64,000 nucleotides of DNA from an uncultured bacterium. Its GTDB lineage: Bacteria; Pseudomonadota; Gammaproteobacteria; Burkholderiales; Burkholderiaceae_E. Made by a program: the position numbers and the translations under genes. The notes beneath the pieces were generated by a model. That model searched no databases, was not told the origin of the DNA, and worked only from the letters and a program-made list of their open reading frames with translations. The stretch is from positions 1 through 64,000 of the forward strand of contig CAIVPX010000171.1 in assembly GCA_903907905.1 (NCBI GenBank). Direction: 5' to 3'. This document shows positions 8,011-16,487 of this stretch, piece after piece (the first letter of the stretch is position 1; the number at the start of each line of letters is the position of its first letter).

Positions 8011-9303
8011 TCAGGGAGCGACGCTGACCGTGGGCGTGTTCTGCGCGGCGGTCTGATCATCGGTGAGGCTTCGAAGAAAGGCGGCGAGGTCGGCGACATC
8101 CTGGGCCGTGAGTACCGGTGGGTCACCAGGACGCAGACCAAAGGGTGCCGTGTTGAGCACGTTGCTGCGCAGACCAGCCGGCAGGTCATTGAAGCGCTCG
8201 ATGCCCGAAGCGCCCACGGGATACCAGCGCGCTGGATCGATATCACGTGTGGCGTAGAAGCTCACCGCCTGCTCGAGTGTTGCGACCGAGCCGTTGTGAA
8301 AGTAGGGGGCGGTAAGTTCGATGTTGCGCAGGGTCGGGATCTTGAATTGGCCGCACAGCTCGCTTCGGTGCGACAGGTCGGTGCGCTTGGGGCCACAGAG
8401 CCCCATGTCGAAGAAAGCAGGATCGGCGTTGGCTGCAATGGCTGGGTTGCGCGGCAGGCCCAGAGCGGCATAGCCGAAGGTTGTGAAAAGCGGGCGCTCG
8501 CCGGTGGCGCCCGGCCGGCTGGGGTGGCAGCTTGCGCAGTTGCCTTTGGCCGGGTTCTCGAAGATTGACAGCCCGCGCTGTTCCTGCGCGGTGAGCGTGG
8601 CCTGCCCATCGAGGAAGCGGTCGTATCGGCTATTGAAAAGAAGATAGTCAGTATCGAGCTTCTGGTACTGCTCCAGCGCCGTACGAAGCGTGTCGAAGAC
8701 CAGTTGGTCGGAGGCATTCTCCGGCAGCGCAAACACCGAGCGGAAGTCGGCGTAATACGGGAGCGCTCGAACCCGCGAGGCCACGTCGGCGATGGAGGGG
8801 TTGGCCATCTCGGTCTGATCGAGCAGCGGACCGCCCGCCTGCTCGGCCCGGGTGTTGGCACGGCCGTCCCAGGTGAAGCCGCCGAAGGCCTCGGTGCCCA
8901 CGAAGCGGAACGGACCGTTGGCATCGAGGTAAAGCATGCTGGGGCTGCTGCGAAAGCCCTGCCGATCGAGCGAGGCCCCCCCCACGGGCAGCTGGGTACC
9001 GCTGGTGTCGGCATGGGCCGTGTCACTGGCGTGGCATGACGCGCAGGCCTGCTGCCCGCTCGCCGAGAGCGCCTTTTCCTCGAAGAGGGCGGTTGATAGC
9101 GACAGGGCGGTCACCCCGCTGGCCGGTGGGGCTGGGGCGGGGTCGCTGCTGGCGGGCCCGCCGCCACCGCAGGCCGAGATCAGGGCTGCGAGGCTGAGGG
9201 GCAGCAACAGTCTGGCAAGCCGGCTGGGTAGCGCCGACGGGGGGCGGCTGGATTGATCGGCGGCGCGTGTGTCGCGCCGACTTGGGTGCGGTTGTACGTT
9301 CAT
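8011..9303 (-). CDS. di-haem cytochrome c peroxidase/MauG-family lipoprotein
   Basis: The 430-residue protein begins with a lipoprotein signal: a hydrophobic stretch at about residues 31-44 ends in LISAC with lipidated Cys45, then a Gly/Pro/Ala linker. Two c-type haem motifs, CASCH at 87-91 and CASCH at 256-260, define the two halves of a bacterial CcpA/MauG-type protein. Members reduce peroxide or oxidise a partner protein in the periplasm. AGGAG precedes the ATG at 9303. The gene is monocistronic, with its own promoter-like region and a hairpin behind it. Whether it is a true peroxidase or a MauG-like oxidase cannot be decided by eye. Confidence 0.86.
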   Translation of the reverse strand: MNVQPHPSRRDTRAADQSSRPPSALPSRLARLLLPLSLAALISACGGGGPASSDPAPAPPASGVTALSLSTALFEEKALSASGQQACASCHASDTAHADTSGTQLPVGGASLDRQGFRSSPSMLYLDANGPFRFVGTEAFGGFTWDGRANTRAEQAGGPLLDQTEMANPSIADVASRVRALPYYADFRSVFALPENASDQLVFDTLRTALEQYQKLDTDYLLFNSRYDRFLDGQATLTAQEQRGLSIFENPAKGNCASCHPSRPGATGERPLFTTFGYAALGLPRNPAIAANADPAFFDMGLCGPKRTDLSHRSELCGQFKIPTLRNIELTAPYFHNGSVATLEQAVSFYATRDIDPARWYPVGASGIERFNDLPAGLRSNVLNTAPFGLRPGDPPVLTAQDVADLAAFLRSLTDDQTAAQNTPTVSVAP

Positions 9304-9357
9304 GGCGGGGCTCCTCGCTCGGGTGGTCCTGGCCGGTGGATGCTGGATGGGCGGGTG

Positions 9358-9384
9358 AATCGTTGAAATCGTTGAAATCGTGAA
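9358..9384. repeat. direct repeats of AATCGTTGA
   Basis: Two exact tandem copies of AATCGTTGA (9358-9366 and 9367-9375) are followed by a third degenerate copy, AATCGTGA. They lie 55-81 bases upstream of the di-haem gene, next to its promoter, so they could be regulator contact sites. Confidence 0.5.
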
Positions 9385-9387
9385 AAT

Positions 9388-9416
9388 AGAGTAAATGGGA
9401 AATTTTCCCATGTCAA
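9388..9416 (-). promoter_or_regulatory. promoter candidate for the di-haem protein gene
   Basis: Reading the minus strand, a perfect -35 hexamer TTGACA (9416-9411) is followed 17 bases later by a weak -10, TACTCT (9393-9388). The spacer is almost entirely an inverted repeat (9395-9411), so regulator binding would block polymerase. The start codon lies about 85 bases downstream. Confidence 0.45.
9395..9411. promoter_or_regulatory. 17-base inverted repeat, operator candidate
   Basis: ATGGGAAA-T-TTTCCCAT is a perfect inverted repeat with 8-base arms and a 1-base centre. It occupies the spacer of the promoter of the di-haem gene, the usual position for a dimeric repressor site. Confidence 0.5.
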
Positions 9417-9631
9417 ATGAGCATAGGGGCGCAGCCTGACCCCGACGGGATGCGGCTCCGTTGGGCGCGGCGAGCGGGGCAGCGATGCTGGATCAAAGAT
9501 GACGGAACGGCGGGAGGAACGGCGGCACGCCGTACGCGATGCCGTGGGAGTCGGCAACCGGTCTGGAGTGGCAGCCCCTGTGGGTGAAGCCGGCGCGCTG
9601 CATCACGCACGAGATCCTGGACTCGCCTTCG

Positions 9632-9661
9632 TTGACACGATTTCCGACGCGCCTGTATATT
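9632..9661 (+). promoter_or_regulatory. sigma70-like promoter for the alpha/beta hydrolase/ABC cluster
   Basis: A perfect TTGACA (9632-9637) and a near-perfect TATATT (9656-9661) are separated by 18 bases. Immediately downstream, CTGAT-CAA-ATCAG (9665-9677) is an inverted repeat covering the expected transcription start, a good repressor position. The first start codon on this strand is at 9803, leaving a leader of about 135 bases. Confidence 0.55.
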
Positions 9662-9742
9662 GGTCTGATCAAATCAGCTGCGCTCAACGAAAGCGCCGCG
9701 CACGCGAGACGCCCCTCCTCGTCCGACCGATTGTTCCGTCAC

Positions 9743-9761
9743 CCAGGCCGCTTCGGCCTGG
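9743..9761 (+). promoter_or_regulatory. leader hairpin upstream of the alpha/beta hydrolase
   Basis: CCAGGCC (9743-9749) and GGCCTGG (9755-9761) form a 7-8 base-pair stem with a tiny loop, 42 bases before the start codon and in the transcribed leader of the promoter above. It may stabilise the leader or act as an attenuator. No T-run follows. Confidence 0.35.
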
Positions 9762-9802
9762 CGTGGCCGTGTCCGGTTTGCTGCCGAGGAGGTCTGTCAG
9801 TC

Positions 9803-10651
9803 ATGCCCCAGGTTCTGTCTCACGATGGTGTGCCGCTCCACTACGATATTCACGACTACACCGACCCTTGGCGCCAGGCGCCCACGCTGATCCTGCAGCA
9901 CGGCTTCGGTCGCTCTGGGCGCTTCTGGTACAACATGATTCCCTACCTGTCGCGCTTCTATAAGGTCGTGTGCCCCACCTTGCGCGGTCTGGGCACGCAT
10001 TGGCAAATGCCTGATCCCGATACCCGGATCACGGCCGAGAACTACATCCGCGACCTCATCACCCTACTCGACCACCTGGGGCTCGAAACCGTTCATTACG
10101 CGGGCGAATCGCTGGGCGGCATCATCGGCATGTACCTCTCAGGCATGCACCCCAAGCGCGTACGCACGCTCTCTCTCTTTGCTGCGCCCCTCATCATCAG
10201 TGAAGAAACCCGCAAGACCTTCGCGGTGGGCCACCCGAACTGGCAGGAGGCGCTGCGGGCGTTGGGCGTGGGCGGTTGGTCGAATGCGGTCAACACCCTG
10301 ACGCGATTTCCGCCCGATACCGACCCCAAAATGCTCGAGTGGTTCTCCGCCGAAATGTCCAAGTCGAACCTGGATGTGGTGATTGCCATGTCTCGTCTGG
10401 CTGGCAAGGTTGATCCTTCACCGTTTCTCGACAAGATCGAGGCGCCAGTGCTGGGCCTGTATCCGGATCACGGCGGTGCGCTCACCTCGAACAAGCAGTT
10501 TGAAGTGCTGCGAAAGCACATCCGCGACCTTCGGCTCATTCACCTGCGGTCCCGTTATCACATGGTGCAGACGCTCGAGCCCGCCACATGCGCCAAGCAT
10601 GTGCTGTATTTCTGCTCGGAATTCGACGGCACGTCCTGCCGTGAAATGTGA
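9803..10651 (+). CDS. alpha/beta hydrolase
   Basis: The 282-residue protein is an alpha/beta-hydrolase-fold enzyme. It has the oxyanion HGFG motif (33-36), the nucleophile elbow GESLGG (Ser103), a likely acid at Asp222 and the catalytic histidine in SRYHMVQ (His253). There is no signal peptide. CGAGGAGGT just upstream strongly supports ATG 9803; the longer open frame before it is not expected to be translated. It heads a plus-strand group with an ABC importer and an AMP-forming ligase, so it may hydrolyse an ester, lactone or C-C bond (meta-cleavage-type) in the pathway of the imported compound. Confidence 0.87.
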   Translation: MPQVLSHDGVPLHYDIHDYTDPWRQAPTLILQHGFGRSGRFWYNMIPYLSRFYKVVCPTLRGLGTHWQMPDPDTRITAENYIRDLITLLDHLGLETVHYAGESLGGIIGMYLSGMHPKRVRTLSLFAAPLIISEETRKTFAVGHPNWQEALRALGVGGWSNAVNTLTRFPPDTDPKMLEWFSAEMSKSNLDVVIAMSRLAGKVDPSPFLDKIEAPVLGLYPDHGGALTSNKQFEVLRKHIRDLRLIHLRSRYHMVQTLEPATCAKHVLYFCSEFDGTSCREM

Positions 10652-10660
10652 CTGCCCGAA

Positions 10661-10675
10661 GCCCCGAGCGGGGGC
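10661..10675 (+). terminator. weak hairpin after the hydrolase gene
   Basis: GCCCC-gagcg-GGGGC forms a 5-base-pair stem nine bases after the hydrolase stop codon. It is short and lacks a T-tract, so it may only partly separate the hydrolase from the ABC genes 149 bases downstream. Confidence 0.25.
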
Positions 10676-10799
10676 GACTGGCCGGTGCGCCCCGGTTGCC
10701 CATGGATAGGCGGGTCATCATGCGAGGCCAAATCGACCCCAACCAGGCCGCCTGCATCGGCGGCCCCTATGCCAAATTGCCCAAACCTGAGGTAACCCC

Positions 10800-11861
10800 A
10801 TGATTCAAGTTGCAACCCCCAACGGGCCGCGCCGACTCACGCTGAGCGCGGCGGTGGCTTCTGTTGCCCTGACGCTTACAAGCCTCCTACCGTCTGTTGC
10901 TTGGGCTCAGTCAGCCGAGTTGATTGCCGCCGCGCGAAAGGAGGGCAAGGTGATGGTCTATGGCGAGATGATCACGCCCACCATGCGCGCGCTCAAGGCG
11001 GGGTTTGAAAAGAAGTACCCCGGCATCACGATGGAATTCATCTATCTGTCGGGTGCGCCGCTCATGAATCGAGTGATCTCGGAAAAGGACGCCGGCCGTC
11101 ATCTCGCAGACGTCATCGCCGTTGATACGGTACGTATGCCGGTACTGAACGACAAAGGCTACCTGGTGCCCTACCGCTCGGTTCACCAGGACAACTATGA
11201 CCGCCAGTGGTGGTCCGACCCGCCCGACCTGTGGGTGCGCAACCACCTGTACCTGGGTGGCATCATGTACAACGCAAAGGCGGTCAGCCGGGCCGATGCG
11301 CCCAAGACCTTTCACGACCTGCTCGACCCCAAGTGGCGAGGCAAGATCGCGCTGGTGAGCCCCGTGGCCAATGACCTGCTCTTTGCCATGTTCGCGGGAT
11401 TTGTCCGCGACATGGGTGACGCCCGGGCCCAGGAGTTTTTCAAGGGCTTGGCCGCGCAGAAGCCGCTCGTCTTCGGTCCCGGGGGCATGCGCGTGTCGCA
11501 GGGCGTTGGCACCGGCGAATTTCCAATCGGTATCGGTTTCGTGGGCCATACCTACAGCGTCGGCCGTGAGCCTGGTTACAGCATGGCGTTCTCGCCCACC
11601 GACCCCGTCTACGCGGTCGGCGGTCCCGGATTTGCACTGTTCAAGAACGCGCCCAGTCCGAATGCGGGCAAACTGGTGATCGATTACATGCTCTCGAACG
11701 AAGCCCAGGAAGAAATCACCACCATGGGCTATCGCTCGAACGCACGGGGGGTCAAGGGCATTGCCGATCTGACGGCAGCCAAGGTCGTGGTCGCGCCGGT
11801 GCCGACCGGGGCCGAAGCGGAAAGGCTCAGGGCCACGCTCAAGCAGCTTTTCGGCGGCTGA
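10800..11861 (+). CDS. ABC transporter substrate-binding protein (Fbp/AfuA-like, family 1)
   Basis: The 353-residue protein has a cleavable signal peptide, with a hydrophobic stretch to about residue 36 ending SVAWAQ. The body resembles extracellular solute-binding family 1 proteins of the Fe3+/2-aminoethylphosphonate/thiamine group: KEGKVMVYGEMITPTMRALKAGF at the start, PKTFHDLLDPKWRGKIAL in the middle, and NEAQEEITTMGYRSNARGV near the end. The tyrosine cluster of ferric-binding proteins is not evident, so an organic anion is as likely as iron. ATPase and double-domain permease genes follow within 8 and 21 bases, making a complete importer. Expected location: periplasm. Confidence 0.86.
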   Translation: MIQVATPNGPRRLTLSAAVASVALTLTSLLPSVAWAQSAELIAAARKEGKVMVYGEMITPTMRALKAGFEKKYPGITMEFIYLSGAPLMNRVISEKDAGRHLADVIAVDTVRMPVLNDKGYLVPYRSVHQDNYDRQWWSDPPDLWVRNHLYLGGIMYNAKAVSRADAPKTFHDLLDPKWRGKIALVSPVANDLLFAMFAGFVRDMGDARAQEFFKGLAAQKPLVFGPGGMRVSQGVGTGEFPIGIGFVGHTYSVGREPGYSMAFSPTDPVYAVGGPGFALFKNAPSPNAGKLVIDYMLSNEAQEEITTMGYRSNARGVKGIADLTAAKVVVAPVPTGAEAERLRATLKQLFGG

Positions 11862-11868
11862 CCCGGGC

Positions 11869-12963
11869 ATGATCCGGCTTGAAAATCTGAACAAGACCTA
11901 TCGCTCGCGCGATCGTCAGGTTCACGTGATCAACGACGTCACGCAGACCATACCTGAGGGCGCCTTTTTCACCCTGCTGGGTCCCAGCGGCTGCGGCAAG
12001 ACCACCACCCTGCGGGTGATTGCCGGGCTTGAACAGTACGACAGTGGCAGCCTGTGGTTCGGGGATCAGCTCATTGCCTGCCCCGAGCGCAAGCTGTTTA
12101 CGCCGACCAGCGATCGCGATATCGGCATGGTGTTTCAGTCGTATGCGATCTGGCCCCATATGGATGTCTACGAAAACGTGGCCTATCCGCTCACCACCGG
12201 CCGGCGCCGACTGGAGGGGGCCGAGGTCCGGCGACGGGTCACCGAGGCGGTCGAACTGGTGGGGCTGGGCGCCTTGATCCGCTCGCCCTCCACGGCGCTG
12301 AGCGGTGGCCAGCAGCAGCGCGTGGCGCTGGCTCGGGCGCTGGTCGCGCAGCCGCGTGTGCTCCTGCTCGATGAGCCCCTTAGCAACCTTGATGCGCTGT
12401 TGCGCGAGCGCATGCGCAGCGAACTCACGCAGTTACAGCGCAAGATAGGGGTGACGGCGGTGTATGTCACGCACGATCGTGCGGAGGCGCTGTCCATGTC
12501 CGATCGGGTCGCTGTCATGAATGGCGGACGGATTGAAATGACGGGTACACCGGTCGAGGTCTACCGCCGGCCCCGCACCGAATTCGTCGCGCAGTTCCTG
12601 GGGCATTGCAACTTTATTACAGGCACGGTGCGCGAGCGGACATCCCCGGGCGAGGGCGTGGTCCAGACCGTCTTCGGCGCGGTCGCAATCGACATGGAAA
12701 GCGTTCCTGCGGCGGGCAGTGCCGTGCGCCTCATGATCCGCCCCGAAGACCTGATGCCGGTCTCGAACGTGGCCGATACCGACGCGCTTCAGATCCATGC
12801 CGAACTCTCGGGCACCATGTACTTTGGCGAGCATCAGGAAGCCGATGCCTGCAGTCAGGGGCAGAGCCTGCGCATCAAGGTGCAGGGGGCGGCGCTGGCC
12901 GACGGGCAGCGGCTGGCGCTGCGTCTGCGCCAGCCCCGCTGCTGGGCCTTTGCGGCAGCCTGA
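11869..12963 (+). CDS. ABC transporter ATP-binding protein (FbpC/PotA-like, with TOBE)
   Basis: The 364-residue ATPase has Walker A GPSGCGKTTT, the Q-loop in MVFQSYAIWPHM, the signature LSGGQQQRVALARAL, Walker B VLLLDEPLSNLD and the switch histidine in VYVTHDRAEAL. A C-terminal TOBE-type beta domain (about 240-364, with RPEDL) marks the FbpC/PotA/MalK class. The gene starts eight bases after the binding-protein gene and ends 21 bases before the permease gene. It energises import of the substrate bound by the upstream protein. Confidence 0.92.
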   Translation: MIRLENLNKTYRSRDRQVHVINDVTQTIPEGAFFTLLGPSGCGKTTTLRVIAGLEQYDSGSLWFGDQLIACPERKLFTPTSDRDIGMVFQSYAIWPHMDVYENVAYPLTTGRRRLEGAEVRRRVTEAVELVGLGALIRSPSTALSGGQQQRVALARALVAQPRVLLLDEPLSNLDALLRERMRSELTQLQRKIGVTAVYVTHDRAEALSMSDRVAVMNGGRIEMTGTPVEVYRRPRTEFVAQFLGHCNFITGTVRERTSPGEGVVQTVFGAVAIDMESVPAAGSAVRLMIRPEDLMPVSNVADTDALQIHAELSGTMYFGEHQEADACSQGQSLRIKVQGAALADGQRLALRLRQPRCWAFAAA

Positions 12964-12984
12964 CCGCGGTATTCAGGCCAATAC

Positions 12985-14685
12985 ATGAATCCGAGCGTGC
13001 CCGTGTCCTCCCGGCCCGTGTTGGCGCCGCGCCTGATGCTGTTGATCGCGCTGGGCGTGGTGGGTGCGGCCGTGCTCGTCCCCTGCGCGATGCTCATCTA
13101 TGAGAGCCTGACCCAGGTTCATTCGGGTGCACGGCAGTTCACGCTCAAGCATTACGCGGGTGTGTTGTCCCAGGAGCGCAGCTACGAACTGCTCGGCCGT
13201 ACGGTTGGCTTCAGCGCGGCGATGACACTGTGTGCGGCAAGCATGGGGTTTCTGTTTGCCTGGATTGCAGCCCGAACCAATGCGCCGGGGCGGCGCTGGA
13301 TGCCGATCGCCGTGCTGCTGCCCTACCTGATCCCGCCGACGCTCGGCGCCGTATGCTGGATTTTGTTGCTGTCGCCGCGCAACGGCATCATCAATACCCT
13401 CATCGAGCCGCTGGTGGGCGGCGCACTCTTCAACATCTATTCGTTCGCCGGAATGGTGTTCGTCGAATCCCTCTACACCTTTCCGCTGGCGTTCATCTTT
13501 TTCTACGCGACGCTCTCGTCCATCGATCCCGTACTCGAAGAGGCCTCTGCGGCGGCAGGGGCCTCGGCCATGCAAACTTTTCGGCGGATCACTCTGCCGC
13601 GCATGATGCCAACACTGATCTCGGTAGGCACTATTCTTTTCATCATCGGCCTCGAAAGTTTTGACGTCGCCTGGTTTCTTGGCTACCCGGCAAAAATCTA
13701 CATCCTCAGTATCGAGGTGTTCCTGCTGACGCGGTTCAACTATCCGGCCGACGTTGGCGGCGCGGCGGTTTATGGCGTCATTGCGCTGATTGCCTCGCTG
13801 GTGCTGGTTCAGGTCTATCGTCGTGTCACCGCCGATGACCGGCGCTTCGTGGCCATCACCGGCAAGGCCTATCGTTTGGGCAGCCTCGATCTGGGCCGTT
13901 GGCGATGGGTGGCCAGCTTGGCGTTTTACGCGATTGTCTGCGTGATTGGCGTGCTGCCCCTGCTGCTCTTGCTTGCAATTTCGCTCAACGCCATTACGTG
14001 GCCGTTTTCCCTGCAGCCTCATGCGTCGCTCGCCAACTATGCGTGGATCTTCAGCGACTCCGAATCCAGACGGGCCCTGCTCAATACAGCACTCATCGCG
14101 TTGGGCGGGGCAAGCATCGCCGTCATTGCGGGCTTCGTCATTTCCTATGTGTGCACCCGCACGAATGCGCGGGGCCGAGGCTTGCTCGACACGATCTCGT
14201 TCCTGCCGTTTACCTTTCCCGGTTCGGTCCTGGCGATCGGTATCGTGTCAACCTTCATCAATACGCCCATCTACAACACCCTCTGGATCATGCTGCTGGC
14301 CTTCAGCATCAAGTTTCTGCCCTACAGTATCCGCAACATCAACGGTAACCTGCTGCAGATTCACCGTGAACTCGAAGAGGCTTCACAGGTGGCGGGCGCG
14401 AGTCTGCTGCTCACGATTCGCCGCATCGTGCTGCCGCTGGTCGTGCCAGGGCTGGTGGCAGCCTGGTCGCTGCTCTTTATCGTTTTCATGCGGCAGTTCA
14501 GTCTGCCCATCATGCTGTCGTCACCGGGGTCGCAGGTGGTGACCATCATGCTCTTTCAGGAGTGGGATGCCGGCAAGATGGGGCATGTCGCGGCCTACGG
14601 CATCGTGATGGTGTCGGCGTCGCTTCCCTTCATGGTGGCCGCCCGGTTGCTCAGCGCGCGGCAGGGCCTGGGCGGGCCTGCATAG
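12985..14685 (+). CDS. ABC transporter permease, two fused membrane domains (FbpB/ThiP-like)
   Basis: The 566-residue membrane protein carries two homologous binding-protein-dependent permease domains in one chain. Each has an EAA loop that contacts the ATPase: LEEASAAAGASAMQTFRR in the first half and LEEASQVAGASLLLTIRR in the second. About 12 hydrophobic segments are visible. This fused layout is typical of FbpB, ThiP and PhnV-like systems, so no second permease gene is needed. It completes the importer with the two preceding genes and lies 11 bases before the acid-CoA ligase gene, which suggests that import and CoA activation are coupled. Confidence 0.92.
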   Translation: MNPSVPVSSRPVLAPRLMLLIALGVVGAAVLVPCAMLIYESLTQVHSGARQFTLKHYAGVLSQERSYELLGRTVGFSAAMTLCAASMGFLFAWIAARTNAPGRRWMPIAVLLPYLIPPTLGAVCWILLLSPRNGIINTLIEPLVGGALFNIYSFAGMVFVESLYTFPLAFIFFYATLSSIDPVLEEASAAAGASAMQTFRRITLPRMMPTLISVGTILFIIGLESFDVAWFLGYPAKIYILSIEVFLLTRFNYPADVGGAAVYGVIALIASLVLVQVYRRVTADDRRFVAITGKAYRLGSLDLGRWRWVASLAFYAIVCVIGVLPLLLLLAISLNAITWPFSLQPHASLANYAWIFSDSESRRALLNTALIALGGASIAVIAGFVISYVCTRTNARGRGLLDTISFLPFTFPGSVLAIGIVSTFINTPIYNTLWIMLLAFSIKFLPYSIRNINGNLLQIHRELEEASQVAGASLLLTIRRIVLPLVVPGLVAAWSLLFIVFMRQFSLPIMLSSPGSQVVTIMLFQEWDAGKMGHVAAYGIVMVSASLPFMVAARLLSARQGLGGPA

Positions 14686-14696
14686 GATTCAGAGCG

Positions 14697-16310
14697 ATGG
14701 AACTTGCCGACAGTACGGTCCCCCACAACAGCGTGATCGACATCCTGCGGGCCCGGGTGACCCAGGGCCCCGACACGCTCGCGGTCAATGTGGTGGGTCG
14801 CGGGCTAAGTTGTGCCGAACTGGCCGATCAGGTCGAGCGTTGTGCGGTTGGGCTCGCCTCCTGCGGGGTCGCCAAGGGCGATCGGGTCGCGACCATGCTC
14901 TTCAACTGCGTCGAGCAGATCGTCGTGTGGTTTGCCGCCGCCCGGATCGGTGCGGTGTGGGTGCCGCTCAATGTCGGGCTGATGGGCGATGATCTTGCCT
15001 ACACCCTCAACGATGCGGCGCCGCGCGTGCTGGTGACCGATTCCGATTGCGCCGACAAACTCGACACGATTCGCGGGCGGGTTGATCCGGCGCTGCAATG
15101 CTTTCTGGTGGCCGAGACGCCGCGTTCGGGCTATGGCGCGTTTTCTACCCTGCCGCGCGCAGGCTCGGCGCCCGAGGTGACGCTCGCCCGACACGACGAA
15201 GCGGCCATCATCTACACCGGGGGTACTACCGGCATGCCCAAGGGGGTGGTGCTGCCGCATTTCGCCTGGGTGGCGGCGGCCTGCCGCTATGTGCAGGCTT
15301 TCGAGGTGGGCCCGGGCGACTCTCATTACTCGGTGCTGCCACTCTTTCACGTGGGCGGCTCGATGATCGGGTTTTTGGGGCCCTTTCTGGCGGGCATTCC
15401 GACCCACTTTGACCGCTGGTTCAGCGTCAAGGATTTTTGGCGCCGGGTGCGCGAAACCGGCGCGACGATCATCGATCCGATCGGCACCATGGTGAGCCTG
15501 CTCTGCCAGGCGCCCGCAGGACCGGCCGATCGCGATCATCGGGTCCGCCTTACGCTAGCTGTACTCAGCCAGGTGCCCAAGCAGTTTGCCGATGAATTTC
15601 CCAAACGCTTCGGTATTGGTCTGGTCAACGTGTACTCGCTCTCGGAAAGCGGCGGTACCCTGATCGTTCGCAACCGGCCCGATTCGCCCAAGCTGATGTC
15701 CAATGGCAAGCCCTGGGGCTGGTGTGACATTCGCATTGGCGGCGAGGGCGACCGGCCGCTAGCGCCGGGGAAGATCGGCGAGATTTTGCTGCGTCCGGTC
15801 GTACCGGACACCTTCATGCTTCGCTATCACAACAATCCGGACAAAACACTCGAGACGTTTCGCAACCTCTGGCTGCACACCGGCGATCTGGGATACCTGG
15901 ACGACGAGGGCTATCTGTTCTTCACCGGCCGGCACGCCCACTGGATGCGCTGCCGGGGCGAGAACGTGTCGGCCTACGAGGTTGAAGGCATCATCAGTCG
16001 CTACCCCGGTGTGCGCGAGGTCATCGCGGTCGGGGTGCCTGCGCCCCTGGGGGATGAGGACATCAAGGCCTTCATCATTGCCGAGCCCGGGGCCATCATC
16101 GAGCCGCGCGGGTTAGTGCTCTGGTGCCGGGATCGGATGGCCGCTTTCAAGCTGCCCCGCTACGTCGTGTTCCTTGAGGAGTTTCCCCGTTCAACCACCA
16201 AACGCGAGGTCGAGCGACACAAACTCAAGGCGCTAGCGGGGCTTGAAGTCTGGGATGCCGAGCAGGCATTCGGGGGGCGTGGCTATCGGGCCTCGGCCGC
16301 CAAGCGCTGA
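14697..16310 (+). CDS. AMP-dependent acyl-CoA ligase
   Basis: The 537-residue enzyme belongs to the ANL superfamily. It has the P-loop IYTGGTTGMPKG, the motif VYSLSESGG, LHTGDLGYLDDEGYLFFTGR, the hinge, then RCRGENVSAYEVE and a C-terminal domain ending near RSTTKREVERHKL, where the adenylation lysine lies. It is similar in size to crotonobetaine/carnitine-, fatty-acid- or aromatic-acid-CoA ligases. ATG 14697 is chosen because the protein then begins MELADSTVPHNS, an ordinary start for this class, 11 bases after the permease stop. It most likely activates the acid imported by the ABC system. Confidence 0.86.
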   Translation: MELADSTVPHNSVIDILRARVTQGPDTLAVNVVGRGLSCAELADQVERCAVGLASCGVAKGDRVATMLFNCVEQIVVWFAAARIGAVWVPLNVGLMGDDLAYTLNDAAPRVLVTDSDCADKLDTIRGRVDPALQCFLVAETPRSGYGAFSTLPRAGSAPEVTLARHDEAAIIYTGGTTGMPKGVVLPHFAWVAAACRYVQAFEVGPGDSHYSVLPLFHVGGSMIGFLGPFLAGIPTHFDRWFSVKDFWRRVRETGATIIDPIGTMVSLLCQAPAGPADRDHRVRLTLAVLSQVPKQFADEFPKRFGIGLVNVYSLSESGGTLIVRNRPDSPKLMSNGKPWGWCDIRIGGEGDRPLAPGKIGEILLRPVVPDTFMLRYHNNPDKTLETFRNLWLHTGDLGYLDDEGYLFFTGRHAHWMRCRGENVSAYEVEGIISRYPGVREVIAVGVPAPLGDEDIKAFIIAEPGAIIEPRGLVLWCRDRMAAFKLPRYVVFLEEFPRSTTKREVERHKLKALAGLEVWDAEQAFGGRGYRASAAKR

Positions 16311-16330
16311 ACCCGCCCAATCATCGGGTT
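16310..16330 (+). terminator. weak hairpin after the ligase gene
   Basis: AACCCG and CGGGTT, separated by nine bases, form a 6-base-pair stem that begins in the ligase stop codon. There is no T-tract, so this is only a possible end of the hydrolase/ABC/ligase transcript. Confidence 0.25.
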
Positions 16331-16487
16331 CCATCGACGCTTGACCCAAGACCCGCTTGCCGCTCCGGATTACTTGCTCCGGCGGGGGTCTGCGTTCAAG
16401 ATTGCGGCTTTTGCCAATTGGCCGTCGGGCAGACAGATGACTCCCAGGCCAGATTATTTTGACGACAACATCAGGGAAATGCCGGCC

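Larger units (their letters stand above)
9304..9802. other. 499-base divergent intergenic control region
   Basis: This gap separates the minus-strand di-haem protein gene from the plus-strand alpha/beta hydrolase gene. It contains two divergent sigma70-like promoters, a 9-base direct repeat, inverted repeats overlapping both promoters, and a leader hairpin, each listed separately. No convincing coding sequence was seen in it. Confidence 0.6.

Noticed and set aside
10800..14685. Ferric iron importer FbpABC
   Set aside because: Not excluded, but the coupled acid-CoA ligase and hydrolase and the lack of an evident tyrosine cluster in the binding protein make an organic acid more likely.
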